Part shown: positions 6,435-13,753 of the stretch, piece by piece
How the letters are laid out: the number at the start of each line of letters is the position of its first letter
How positions within the stretch are numbered: the first letter of the stretch is position 1
NCBI GenBank assembly: GCA_050260095.1
Contig: JBLNBQ010000024.1
Coordinates: 1-28,568 of the forward strand
DNA: 28,568 bases
From: JBLNBQ01 sp050260095
Lineage (GTDB): Bacteria; Bacillota; UBA5301; DYFA01
Reading direction: 5' to 3'
Notes under the pieces: generated by a model
What the model saw: the letters and a program-made list of their open reading frames with translations, nothing else
What the model was told of the DNA's origin: nothing
The model's database searches: none
Made by a program: the position numbers and the translations under genes

Positions 6435-7751
6435 GTGGAAGCGATCAGAGTGGCCGAGATCGCCCGGGTCGAGGGGCACGGCGGGGTGGAGGTCCGGTTG
6501 GCCGGCGACCGGGTGACCGAGGTCAATTTCGAGATCTTCGAGGGTTCCCGCTTCTTTGAACGACTGCTGCTGGGCCGGTCGTACCAGGAGATCACCGGCC
6601 TGGTCTGCCGGGTCTGCGCCATCTGCTCTGCCGGGCACACCGTCACCTCGCTCATGGCCATCGAGGACGCGCTGGGGCTCGTCGTTTCCGAGCAGACCCG
6701 GCTTCTTCGCGAGCTGATGTTTCTCGGGCAGATGATCGAGTCGCACGCGCTGCACCTCTTCTGCCTGGCCCTCCCGGATTACCTGGGCTATGGTGGGGTG
6801 CTGCCCCTGGCGAAGGATCGTCCGGCCGAGGTGGCGCTGGGGTTGGCCTTGAAGAAGCTGGGCAACGACCTGCAGGCGGCGGTCGGCGGGCGCGCCATCC
6901 ACCCGGTGAACGCGGTGGTGGGCGGGTTCGGCCGGGTGCCCGAGGCACCGGAGCTGGCCGCCTTGGCGGAGCGCCTGGACGCGGCACTGGCCCAGGCTCC
7001 TGCCGTCTTGAAGCTCCTCGCGGCGCTGCGGGTGCCGGACCACGCGGTCTCGCCTTCCACCTTCGTCGCGCTCGACCCGGGCGAAGGGTTCGGCTTCTTC
7101 GGAAAGACCGCTGTCACCTCGAACGGGCACCGGTTCGACGTCCACGACTACCGGCGGCTGACCAACGAACGGGTGGTGGGGCACTCGCACGCCAAGCATT
7201 CCCAGCTGGACGGCGAACCCTATATGGTCGGTTCGCTGGCGCGGCTGCATCACTGGTTCGACCGGCTGACTCCCCTGGCCCAGGACGCGGCCCGGGAGAT
7301 CGGGCTATGCTTGCCCAGCGAGAATTGCCTCCACAACAATCACGCCCAGGCGGTGGAACTCATCTGGTCGCTGGAGCGGGCGGCGTCGGTGATCCGCACC
7401 CTCCTGCGCGCTGGCCTCGGGGAGGAGCCGTCGGCGCCGGTGGCCTGGCCGGGGCCGTGCCGCGGTGTCGCGGCCACGGAGGTGCCCCGGGGGACGCTCT
7501 ATCACGCTTACTCCTTCGACGGGGCTGGCCGCCTCACGGAGGTGGACATCGTCACCCCCACGGCGCAAAACCTGGCCAACGTCGAGAAGGACTTGCGGGC
7601 CTGCGCGGAAGGCCTGGCCGGACGCCCCGACACGGAACTGGTCCCGGCCCTCGAAATGGTCGTGCGGGCCTACGATCCCTGCATCTCCTGCTCGGTCCAC
7701 GTCATCCGGCCGGACGCCGCGGGCGTGCCGGCGCAATCGCGACGCACATAG
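6435..7751 (+). CDS. hydA: [NiFe] hydrogenase group 3b, alpha (large, catalytic) subunit
   Basis: Catalytic subunit for reversible H2 oxidation/proton reduction. The protein is 438 residues. The nickel ligands are Cys61 and Cys64 in RVCAICSAGHT (L1 motif) and Cys416 and Cys419 in DPCISCSVH (L2 motif). The 16 residues after His422 (VIRPDAAG onward) would be removed by a maturation endopeptidase once the NiFe(CN)2CO centre is inserted. The opening IARVEGHGGVEV is typical. The start is GTG at 6435 after GGGAGGGAG. It is the last gene of the operon, followed by a hairpin terminator. No hyp maturation genes or endopeptidase are in the window, so they must be encoded elsewhere. Group 3b enzymes are usually NADP(H)-linked and some reduce sulfur to H2S. 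Confidence 0.93.
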   Translation: MEAIRVAEIARVEGHGGVEVRLAGDRVTEVNFEIFEGSRFFERLLLGRSYQEITGLVCRVCAICSAGHTVTSLMAIEDALGLVVSEQTRLLRELMFLGQMIESHALHLFCLALPDYLGYGGVLPLAKDRPAEVALGLALKKLGNDLQAAVGGRAIHPVNAVVGGFGRVPEAPELAALAERLDAALAQAPAVLKLLAALRVPDHAVSPSTFVALDPGEGFGFFGKTAVTSNGHRFDVHDYRRLTNERVVGHSHAKHSQLDGEPYMVGSLARLHHWFDRLTPLAQDAAREIGLCLPSENCLHNNHAQAVELIWSLERAASVIRTLLRAGLGEEPSAPVAWPGPCRGVAATEVPRGTLYHAYSFDGAGRLTEVDIVTPTAQNLANVEKDLRACAEGLAGRPDTELVPALEMVVRAYDPCISCSVHVIRPDAAGVPAQSRRT

Positions 7752-7814
7752 GAGGAAATCTCGGCACAGCGGCGAATCATGTTCTAACCAGGTCACCTGG
7801 AACGCGTGACTTAC

Positions 7815-7850
7815 GGCCGGCAAGCCACTCTTGCCGGCCTTGGCCTTATC
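7815..7850 (+). terminator. Probable terminator of the hydrogenase operon
   Basis: A perfect 10-bp stem (GGCCGGCAAG at 7815-7824 with 7830-7839) and loop CCACT is followed by TTGGCCTTAT. The tract is only moderately T-rich. It separates the hydrogenase operon from the citrate-synthase operon. Confidence 0.7.
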
Positions 7851-7857
7851 CAGGGGA

Positions 7858-7869
7858 TTTGTATACAAA
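7858..7869. promoter_or_regulatory. Perfect 12-bp palindrome before the Re-citrate-synthase-like gene
   Basis: TTTGTATACAAA is a perfect palindrome a few bases before the ribosome binding site. It contains TATACA, which could act as a -10 with TTGGCC (7840-7845) 16 bases upstream. GTATAC-centred palindromes are common operators for GntR-family repressors. The promoter would put the transcript start almost on the ribosome site, so this is tentative. Confidence 0.35.
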
Positions 7870-7889
7870 AAGCGGAGGAGGGGTTCGTC

Positions 7890-9158
7890 ATGGCCGACGG
7901 GTTACGCTACTCCACCCAAAAGCGTCCGAACAAGATCTACATCATCGACGTCACCAACCGTGACGGGGTGCAGACCGCGCGCATCGGCCTCTCAAAGCTG
8001 CAGAAGACGATGGTCAACTACTATCTGAACCAGATGGGGATCTACCTGAGCGAGTTCGGGTTCCCTGCCCTTGGCCACGAGCGGAACTACATCAACGCCA
8101 ACCTCGAACTGGCGGAGATCGGCCTGCTCTCGCCCATCATCCTCTCGGGCTGGTGCCGGGCCAAGGCGGAGGACGTAGAGAAGGCCGTCCAGCTCACCAA
8201 GGTCAAACACCTCAACCTGTCCATCTCGGTCTCGGAGATCATGACCCAGGGCAAATTCGGGGGGCGGCTCTCCCGGCGCGACGTCATCAAGATGATGACC
8301 GACGCGGTGGACGCGGCGGTGGCGGCCGGCATCCAGACCATCGGTGTCAACGCCGAGGATGCGTCGCGCACCGACGAGCGCTACGACGAAGACTACCTCA
8401 TCGAATTCGCCCTGGCTGCCAAGGAACACGGGGCGCACCGGATCCGCTACTGCGACACCCTGGGCTACGACCGCACCACCTCCATCTACGATTCGGTCAA
8501 GCGCTTGGCGGAGGCGGTGAAGCTCCCTATCGAGCTGCACACCCACAACGACCTGGGGTACGCCGTGGCGAACTCCGTGGAGGGCGCCATGGGCGCGATC
8601 GACGGCGGGGTTGACGCCTACATCAACACCACCGTCAACGGGATGGGCGAGCGGGCCGGCAACGCCGACCTAGTCTCGGTGATCCTGGCGCTGACCAAGT
8701 CGCGGGGCATCGCTGAGGCGCAGGTCCTCGACCCGCGAGTCAACCTGAAGATGGCCTGGCGCATCTGCAACTACGTGGCGAACGCCTTCGGCATCCCCAT
8801 CCCCATCAACCAGGTGGGGGTGGGCGCCAACGCGTTCGCGCACGAGTCGGGCATCCACGCCGATGGGATGCTCAAGGACCGGGGCAACTACGAGCTGTAC
8901 AGCCCGGAGGAATTGGGCATCGGCGAGTACGAGACCAGGCGGATCGGGCGGGTCATCACCACCGGGGAGTACGGCGGGCTCAAAGGCCTGCAGTACGTCT
9001 ACGACCAGCTCGGCATCGAGGTGAAGAACCCCCGGGAGACGCTGGAGCTGGTTCAATACGCCTGGCAGCACAACCAGATGCCGCTCACTCCGGACGAACT
9101 CTGGCTCATCGCCAACTATCCGGAGCAGGTCCGCCAGATCCTGACGGTCACGCCGTAG
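7890..9158 (+). CDS. Re-citrate synthase-like enzyme (homocitrate/isopropylmalate synthase family)
   Basis: An acyl-CoA-condensing enzyme of the DRE-TIM barrel family. The 422-residue protein has the metal/substrate motif VTNRDGVQ (21-28), the metal ligands His217 and His219 in HTHND, and the loop GMGERAGNAD (251-260). It lacks the extra C-terminal regulatory domain that brings LeuA to about 500 residues. Family members in anaerobes include Re-citrate synthase (oxaloacetate + acetyl-CoA to citrate; Clostridium kluyveri, Dehalococcoides), homocitrate synthase and isopropylmalate synthase. The downstream genes encode an aconitase-like hydratase and a dehydrogenase with isocitrate-type residues, which favours citrate as product. 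The ATG at 7890 follows GGAGGAGGGG. No other leucine or lysine pathway genes are nearby. The substrate is inferred from context. Confidence 0.7.
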   Translation: MADGLRYSTQKRPNKIYIIDVTNRDGVQTARIGLSKLQKTMVNYYLNQMGIYLSEFGFPALGHERNYINANLELAEIGLLSPIILSGWCRAKAEDVEKAVQLTKVKHLNLSISVSEIMTQGKFGGRLSRRDVIKMMTDAVDAAVAAGIQTIGVNAEDASRTDERYDEDYLIEFALAAKEHGAHRIRYCDTLGYDRTTSIYDSVKRLAEAVKLPIELHTHNDLGYAVANSVEGAMGAIDGGVDAYINTTVNGMGERAGNADLVSVILALTKSRGIAEAQVLDPRVNLKMAWRICNYVANAFGIPIPINQVGVGANAFAHESGIHADGMLKDRGNYELYSPEELGIGEYETRRIGRVITTGEYGGLKGLQYVYDQLGIEVKNPRETLELVQYAWQHNQMPLTPDELWLIANYPEQVRQILTVTP

Positions 9159-9381
9159 CCTGGGTGGGGAGCGGCCCCACTCCGCGGCGTCGGGTGCGGA
9201 AGCGGGGCCGCCCACGACGCAGGCAGTGGCGTGAGACGGGGGCAAGTACCGCGAAGGGACAGTTGGCCGGGGACCGGAAAGACGACGACGAGGGAGCGGT
9301 GCCTTGGCCAAGGCGAGCCCTCTGACCGAGGCTGGCCAGCCGGTGGCACTCTCGTGAAGTAACCAGTCGAGGAGGATAGCT
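9159..9381 (+). other. Structured non-coding gap inside the citrate-pathway operon
   Basis: No gene is seen in these 223 bases. The 5' half can form GTGGGG/CCCCAC (about 9164-9180) and GCGTCG/CGACGC stems. The 3' half forms a nested hairpin at 9299-9349: GTGCC pairs with GGCAC, TGGCC with GGCCA, and AGCC(C)TC with GAGGCT around TGACC. Two perfect 12-bp palindromes, CCTTGGCCAAGG and GGCTGGCCAGCC, lie within it. It does not match T-box or other riboswitch consensus known to me. It could be a processing or attenuation element. Confidence 0.4.
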
Positions 9382-10653
9382 TTGGGCAAAACCATAGCCG
9401 AAAAAATCCTAAGCCGTGCCAGCGGCGTCGACGCCCACGCGGGGGAACTCGTGGTGGCGGACGTCGACTTCATCATGGGCCAGGACGGGACCTCGCCGCT
9501 GGCCATCCGGGCCTTCCAGGCGATGAACGGCCGGAAGGTGGCCGACCCGGCCCGGGTCGCGATGGTGATCGACCATTCGGCGCCCAGCCCCAACGAGGGG
9601 GTCTCGGCGCTGCACCATCTCATGCGGGAGTTCGCCTCCGAGCAGGGCATCCATTTCTTCGACGTCGGCGAGGGCGTTTGCCACCAGTTGGTGCCGGAGC
9701 GGGGCCACGCGGTCCCCGGGGATCTGGTGGTGGGGGCCGACTCGCACACCACCACCTACGGAGCGATCAACGTCTTTTCGACCGGGGTAGGTTCGACCGA
9801 CCTGGCGGCGGCCATGCTCACCGGCAAGCTCTGGTTCAAGGTGCCGGAAACCTACCGCATCACCTGCCACGGCCGCTTGCCGCTGGGGTTGTCGGCGAAA
9901 GACCTGGTGCTCTTCCTGATGGGCAAGGTGACGGCTGACGGCGCCACCTACATGGCGGTGGAGTACCTCGGAGAGGCCATCGACGCGCTCTCCGTCGAGG
10001 GGCGGTTCACGGTGGCCAACATGGCCGTCGAGATGGGGGCCAAGGCCGGGCTGATGCGCTGCGATGCGAAGACCCTGGCCTGGGTGGAGGGGCGGGGACT
10101 CGAGACCCCGCGCCCGGCGAACCCCGACCCGGATGCCGTGTACGCCGTGGACCAGGAGTTCTACGTCGGCGACCTCGAACCGCAGGTCGCCAAGCCGCAC
10201 ACGGTGGACAACGTGGCGCCGATCGGCGACGTGGCGGGAACTCCGATCCAGCAGGCAGTCCTCGGCACCTGCACCAACGGGCGCCTCGAGGACCTGCGGG
10301 CGGCGGCGGCCATCGTGCGCGGCCGGAAGGTCGACCCGAGGGTGCGGTTCATCGTCGCACCGGCGTCCCGGCGCATCTACCTGGACGCGCTCGCCGACGG
10401 AACCCTCGCCACGCTGGTGGAGGCCGGCGCGGCGGTCGTCACCCCGGGCTGCGGTCCGTGCGTCGGAACTCACAACGGCGTGCCGTCGGACGGCGAGAAC
10501 GTGGTCTCCACGGCCAACCGCAACTTCAAGGGGCGGATGGGCAACAACGAGGCCTTCATCTACCTGGCTTCGCCGGAGACGGTGGCGGCTTCGGCGCTCG
10601 AGGGCTGCCTGGCCGACCCGAGGCCGCACGTGAGAAGGGGGATGAGCCGGTGA
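9382..10653 (+). CDS. Aconitase-like hydratase, large subunit (LeuC/HacA/AcnA family)
   Basis: Large subunit of a two-part [4Fe-4S] hydro-lyase that would isomerise citrate to isocitrate (or a homologous tricarboxylate). The 423-residue protein matches the archaeal-type LeuC/homoaconitase group. Cluster ligands are Cys297 (GTCTNGR) and Cys357/Cys360 (TPGCGPCVG). VVGADSHTTTYGA (117-129) is the family signature. The start is TTG at 9382, after GGAGG at 9371-9375, six bases away. Its stop overlaps the small-subunit start by four bases, so the two are translationally coupled. The family is annotated as 3-isopropylmalate dehydratase by default; the isocitrate-type dehydrogenase downstream argues for an aconitase role here. 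Confidence 0.82.
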   Translation: MGKTIAEKILSRASGVDAHAGELVVADVDFIMGQDGTSPLAIRAFQAMNGRKVADPARVAMVIDHSAPSPNEGVSALHHLMREFASEQGIHFFDVGEGVCHQLVPERGHAVPGDLVVGADSHTTTYGAINVFSTGVGSTDLAAAMLTGKLWFKVPETYRITCHGRLPLGLSAKDLVLFLMGKVTADGATYMAVEYLGEAIDALSVEGRFTVANMAVEMGAKAGLMRCDAKTLAWVEGRGLETPRPANPDPDAVYAVDQEFYVGDLEPQVAKPHTVDNVAPIGDVAGTPIQQAVLGTCTNGRLEDLRAAAAIVRGRKVDPRVRFIVAPASRRIYLDALADGTLATLVEAGAAVVTPGCGPCVGTHNGVPSDGENVVSTANRNFKGRMGNNEAFIYLASPETVAASALEGCLADPRPHVRRGMSR

Positions 10654-11141
10654 AGAGCAAGGCGCACGTTTTCGGCAACGACGTCAACACCGACTACATC
10701 ATCTCGGGCAAGTACAAGTTCAAGACGCTCGACATGAAAGAGCTGGCCAAGCACGTGATGGAGGACTTGGACCCCGAGTTCCACCAGAAGGTTCAGCCGG
10801 GCGACTTCCTGGTGGCGGGGCGAAACTTCGGCTGCGGCTCCTCCCGCGAGCAGGCGCCGCTGGCCATCCGAAACGCGGGGATCGGCGCGGTGCTGGCCAA
10901 GTCGTTCGCCCGCATCTTCTACCGCAATGCGATCAACACCGGCCTGCCGGTCGTCGAATGCGACACCGACCAGATCGCAGCCGGGGATGAACTCGTCGTC
11001 GACCTGGCGGCCGGGCGGATCGAGAACGTGACCCGGGGCGTCGTGCTGCCCATCAAGCCGTTGCCCGAGGTCATGCTCAAGATCCTGGCCGACGGTGGCC
11101 TTGCGGAACACATCAAGCGGAACGGCGGTTTCGCGCTTTAG
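10650..11141 (+). CDS. Aconitase-like hydratase, small subunit (LeuD/HacB family)
   Basis: Swivelling domain that completes the hydratase active site and selects the substrate side chain. The protein is 163 residues. The opening VFGNDVNTDYIISGKY is the family N-terminus, and GCGSSRE (61-67) contributes active-site Ser and Arg. The specificity loop after the conserved Gly reads YKFK (22-25), unlike the YLRT reported for methanogen homoaconitase or the YLVY-like loops of isopropylmalate isomerase, so another substrate such as citrate is plausible. The GTG at 10650 overlaps the large-subunit stop (GTGA) and follows GAAGGGGGA. The dehydrogenase gene begins ten bases after its stop. Confidence 0.82.
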   Translation: MKSKAHVFGNDVNTDYIISGKYKFKTLDMKELAKHVMEDLDPEFHQKVQPGDFLVAGRNFGCGSSREQAPLAIRNAGIGAVLAKSFARIFYRNAINTGLPVVECDTDQIAAGDELVVDLAAGRIENVTRGVVLPIKPLPEVMLKILADGGLAEHIKRNGGFAL

Positions 11142-11151
11142 GAGGACGAAG

Positions 11152-12147
11152 ATGCACCGCGTGGCGCTCATCCCTGGCGATGGCATCGGGCCGGAGGTGG
11201 CCCGGGCCGCCCGCCGGGTCGTGGAGGCGACCGGAATCGGAATCGAGTGGGAGGAGGCCCAGGCCGGCGAAGGGGTGATGGCCCGCTGCGGCACCCCGCT
11301 GCCGGAGGAGACCATCGCGACGATCCGCCGGTGCGGCGTGGCCTTGAAGGCGCCGGTCACCACGCCGGTCGGCGAGGGTTTCCGGAGCGTCAACGTGGCG
11401 CTCCGGCAGGCGCTCGACCTGTACGCCAACGTCCGGCCGACCCGGACCCGGCCGGGACTTCCCGTCCCCTACCAGGGCATCGACATCGTGATCTTCCGGG
11501 AGAACACCGAAGACCTGTACGCAGGCATTGAGCGCCAAGTGGACGCCGATACGGCCGAAGCCACCAAGCGGATCACCCGGCGGGCGACGCACCGGATCGC
11601 CCGGGCGGCCTACGACTTCGCCCGGCGTAACGGGCGCCGGAAGGTCACCATCGTGCATAAGGCCAACATCATGAAACTGGCCGACGGCCTGTTTCTCGCG
11701 GCCTGCCGGGAGATCGCCGCAGAGTACCCGGAGATCCAAACCGAGGACGTGATCGTCGATGCGCTCTGCATGCACCTGGTCACCCGGCCCCAGGCCTTCG
11801 ACGTCCTGCTTCTGCCCAACCTGTACGGCGACATCGTCTCCGACCTCTGCGCCGGTTTGACCGGCGGGCTGGGGCTGGCCCCCGGCGCCAACCTGGGGGA
11901 AGAGGCCGCGGTCTTCGAAGCCGTCCACGGCAGCGCCCCGAAGCTGGCCGGCCTGAACAAGGCCAACCCCACCGCCCTTGTGCTGACTGCGGCGCTCATG
12001 CTCAGGCATCTCGGGGAAGTCAAGGCGGCGGAACGGGTCGAACGGGCCGTCGAGCGGTGTTTGGCCGCGGGGCAGACCACCGAGGACCTGGGCGGCGCGC
12101 TCGGCACGCAGGAGATGGCCGGGGCCATCATCGCCGCGCTGGACTAG
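11152..12147 (+). CDS. Isocitrate dehydrogenase-type enzyme (isocitrate/isopropylmalate DH family)
   Basis: Oxidative decarboxylase, most likely isocitrate to 2-oxoglutarate. The 331-residue protein is the size of the short NAD-type enzymes. Substrate-side residues Ser79 and Asn81 (SVNVALR) correspond to Ser113/Asn115 of E. coli Icd and are not the Leu-rich helix of isopropylmalate dehydrogenase. FRENTEDLYAG (115-125) is the isocitrate/homoisocitrate form of the motif. Metal-binding aspartates lie in NLYGDIVSD. In the cofactor segment HGSAPKLAG, Lys264-Leu265 is neither the Asp-Ile of NAD enzymes nor the Lys-Tyr of NADP enzymes, so the coenzyme is uncertain. The start is ATG at 11152 after TTAGGAGGA. 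Homoisocitrate dehydrogenase is the main alternative. Confidence 0.82.
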   Translation: MHRVALIPGDGIGPEVARAARRVVEATGIGIEWEEAQAGEGVMARCGTPLPEETIATIRRCGVALKAPVTTPVGEGFRSVNVALRQALDLYANVRPTRTRPGLPVPYQGIDIVIFRENTEDLYAGIERQVDADTAEATKRITRRATHRIARAAYDFARRNGRRKVTIVHKANIMKLADGLFLAACREIAAEYPEIQTEDVIVDALCMHLVTRPQAFDVLLLPNLYGDIVSDLCAGLTGGLGLAPGANLGEEAAVFEAVHGSAPKLAGLNKANPTALVLTAALMLRHLGEVKAAERVERAVERCLAAGQTTEDLGGALGTQEMAGAIIAALD

Positions 12148-12163
12148 GCAGGACCTTTGACCG

Positions 12164-12216
12164 CCTTCCCCCCAAGCTCATATGCTGACACCGGCATATG
12201 GATCTGGGGGGAAAGG
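12164..12216 (+). promoter_or_regulatory. Hairpin that would hide the ytaF ribosome binding site
   Basis: CCTTCCCCCC (12164-12173) can pair with GGGGGGAAAGG (12206-12216), and CATATGC (12179-12185) pairs perfectly with GCATATG (12194-12200) around the loop TGACACCG. The 3' arm is the ytaF Shine-Dalgarno region, ending one base before the ATG. No T-tract follows, so translation control is more likely than termination. Confidence 0.55.
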
Positions 12217-12217
12217 C

Positions 12218-12880
12218 ATGTCTTTAGGGGCGATCCTGCTGGTGGCGGTGGCCGTCAGCGTCGACGGGTTATGGGGCGGACTCGCCTTCGGGCTCCGGCG
12301 GATCCGCATTCCGCACGGTTCCCTGCTCCTGGTGGCGATACTCTCCGGCGGCGCGTCGGGCCTGGCGATGCTGCTCGGGCGCGTCCTGGGCCGGGGCGTG
12401 CCCCTGATGACGGCGAAGTGGGTATCGGCCGCCTTGCTTCTGGGGCTCGGCGTCACCGCCCTGTGGGAAGCCTACCAGGAGCGGCTCGGGGGGCGGGCCG
12501 GCCTGCCCCCGGGCCGGGCAGGCGGAGGCGAGGCGCGACCGGCGTGCACTGAAGGAGGCGGCCACTACTTCCGTCATCTGCTCAGGGTGCTCGCCGATCC
12601 GGAACTGGCCGACGCCGACTATTCCGGCGACATCAGCCTGGCGGAGGCGTGGGTGCTCGGGATCGCGGTGGCCATCGACGCGAGTCTCGCCGCCTTCACC
12701 ATCGGGCTGGCGGGGCGCGGCTCCTGGGCGGTGCCCAGCTTCATCGGCGCGGCGCGCTACGTCCTGATCGGGCTGGGCAATCTGCTCGGCAGCCGTCGCC
12801 TGGTGGCGGGCGCGGGTTCCCGGCTGACCTATCTGCCCGGCGGCATTCTGGTCTTGCTCGGCCTGTTGCGCTTCCGCTAA
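12218..12880 (+). CDS. ytaF: Sporulation membrane protein YtaF
   Basis: Integral membrane protein of the YtaF family, related to MntP manganese exporters; its role in sporulation is not well defined. The 220-residue protein has about six hydrophobic helices: roughly 2-24, 35-57, 65-85, 144-166, 172-190 and 204-218. A long hydrophilic loop (86-143) contains DADYSGDISLAE (132-143), an EF-hand-like acidic motif also seen in other YtaF proteins. The ATG at 12218 follows GGGGGGAAAGG, which lies in a hairpin (see 12164-12216). The gene follows the citrate-pathway operon by 70 bases and probably has its own control. It is one of the two signs of spore formation in the window. Confidence 0.8.
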   Translation: MSLGAILLVAVAVSVDGLWGGLAFGLRRIRIPHGSLLLVAILSGGASGLAMLLGRVLGRGVPLMTAKWVSAALLLGLGVTALWEAYQERLGGRAGLPPGRAGGGEARPACTEGGGHYFRHLLRVLADPELADADYSGDISLAEAWVLGIAVAIDASLAAFTIGLAGRGSWAVPSFIGAARYVLIGLGNLLGSRRLVAGAGSRLTYLPGGILVLLGLLRFR

Positions 12881-12954
12881 ACTGGGTGGTAGAGGTTTCC
12901 ACGCATCGGGCGGCGCCGGCCGCCCTTCAGACAGACTCTGGGAGGGACAAGCCC

Positions 12955-13665
12955 TTGGTGCGCACTCTGCTCTTCGACCTCGACGGTACCCTGCTCAACG
13001 TGGATATGGAGCTTTTTCTGCCGGCCTACCTCAAGGCGGTGGCGGCCCGGATGGCCGGCGTCGTTCCACCGAAAGAATTCGTGGCGGCGCTGATGGCCTC
13101 TACCGACGAGATGGTCCGCAACGACGACCCGGAGCGCAGCAACGAGCGGGTTTTCTGGGACGGCTTCAGTGCCCGCACCGGCCTGGCGGCCGAGAAGTGG
13201 ATACCGGTTTTCGAAGAGTTTTACCAGACCGACTTCCACCGGCTGAGGAGCCTCACGGCGCCTTTCCCGGGGGCCCGCCCCGCGTTGGAAGCGGCGTTCG
13301 CCCAGGGTTACGAGGTGGTCATTGCGACCAACCCGGTCTTCCCCCGGGTGGCCATCGACGCCCGGCTGGAGTGGGCCGGGCTCCAGGGACTGCCGGTGCG
13401 GCTGGTGACTTCCTATGAGATCATGCACTTCTGCAAGCCAAACCCCCGCTATTTCACCGAGATCCTGGCCATGATCGGCCGGTCGCCGGAAGAGGCGATC
13501 ATGATCGGCAACGACGCGGCCGAGGACATGGCGGCCGGCGAGGTCGGCCTCCGGACCTTCCTCTCGACAGAGTTCTTGGTCAACAAGGACCACGCGGGAC
13601 CCAAGCCCACCTGGCAGGGCTCGCTGGAGGATCTCACGCGTCGGATCGAAGCCAGGGAATGGTGA
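12955..13665 (+). CDS. HAD-family hydrolase
   Basis: A haloacid-dehalogenase superfamily phosphatase, substrate unknown. The 236-residue protein has motif I DLDGTL (nucleophile and acid Asp near residues 8-10), motif II in ATNP, the motif III lysine in CKPNPRY, and motif IV GNDAAED. A helical cap domain lies between motifs I and II. The start is TTG at 12955, about nine bases after GGAGGG (12941-12946); GTG at 12958 is equally possible. The gap of 74 bases after ytaF and 88 bases before paaK leaves operon membership open. Phosphoglycolate phosphatase-like activity is the usual guess for this shape, but nothing here settles it. Confidence 0.8.
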   Translation: MVRTLLFDLDGTLLNVDMELFLPAYLKAVAARMAGVVPPKEFVAALMASTDEMVRNDDPERSNERVFWDGFSARTGLAAEKWIPVFEEFYQTDFHRLRSLTAPFPGARPALEAAFAQGYEVVIATNPVFPRVAIDARLEWAGLQGLPVRLVTSYEIMHFCKPNPRYFTEILAMIGRSPEEAIMIGNDAAEDMAAGEVGLRTFLSTEFLVNKDHAGPKPTWQGSLEDLTRRIEAREW

Positions 13666-13753
13666 CGCAGGCGCCGAATGCCGTGAACGGATGGGGCGCC
13701 GCTGAGTAGGCTGCAGGACGGGTCTTTGGCGGAGCAAAGAGGAGTGAGCGGCG

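Noticed and set aside
9159..9381. T-box or leucine attenuator before the hydratase genes
   Set aside because: No T-box core sequence, no leader peptide with Leu codons and no terminator with a T-tract were found.
7890..12147. Standard leucine biosynthesis operon (leuA-leuC-leuD-leuB)
   Set aside because: The dehydrogenase carries isocitrate-type residues, the synthase lacks the regulatory domain and the small-subunit loop differs. Kept as the fallback annotation, not the preferred one.
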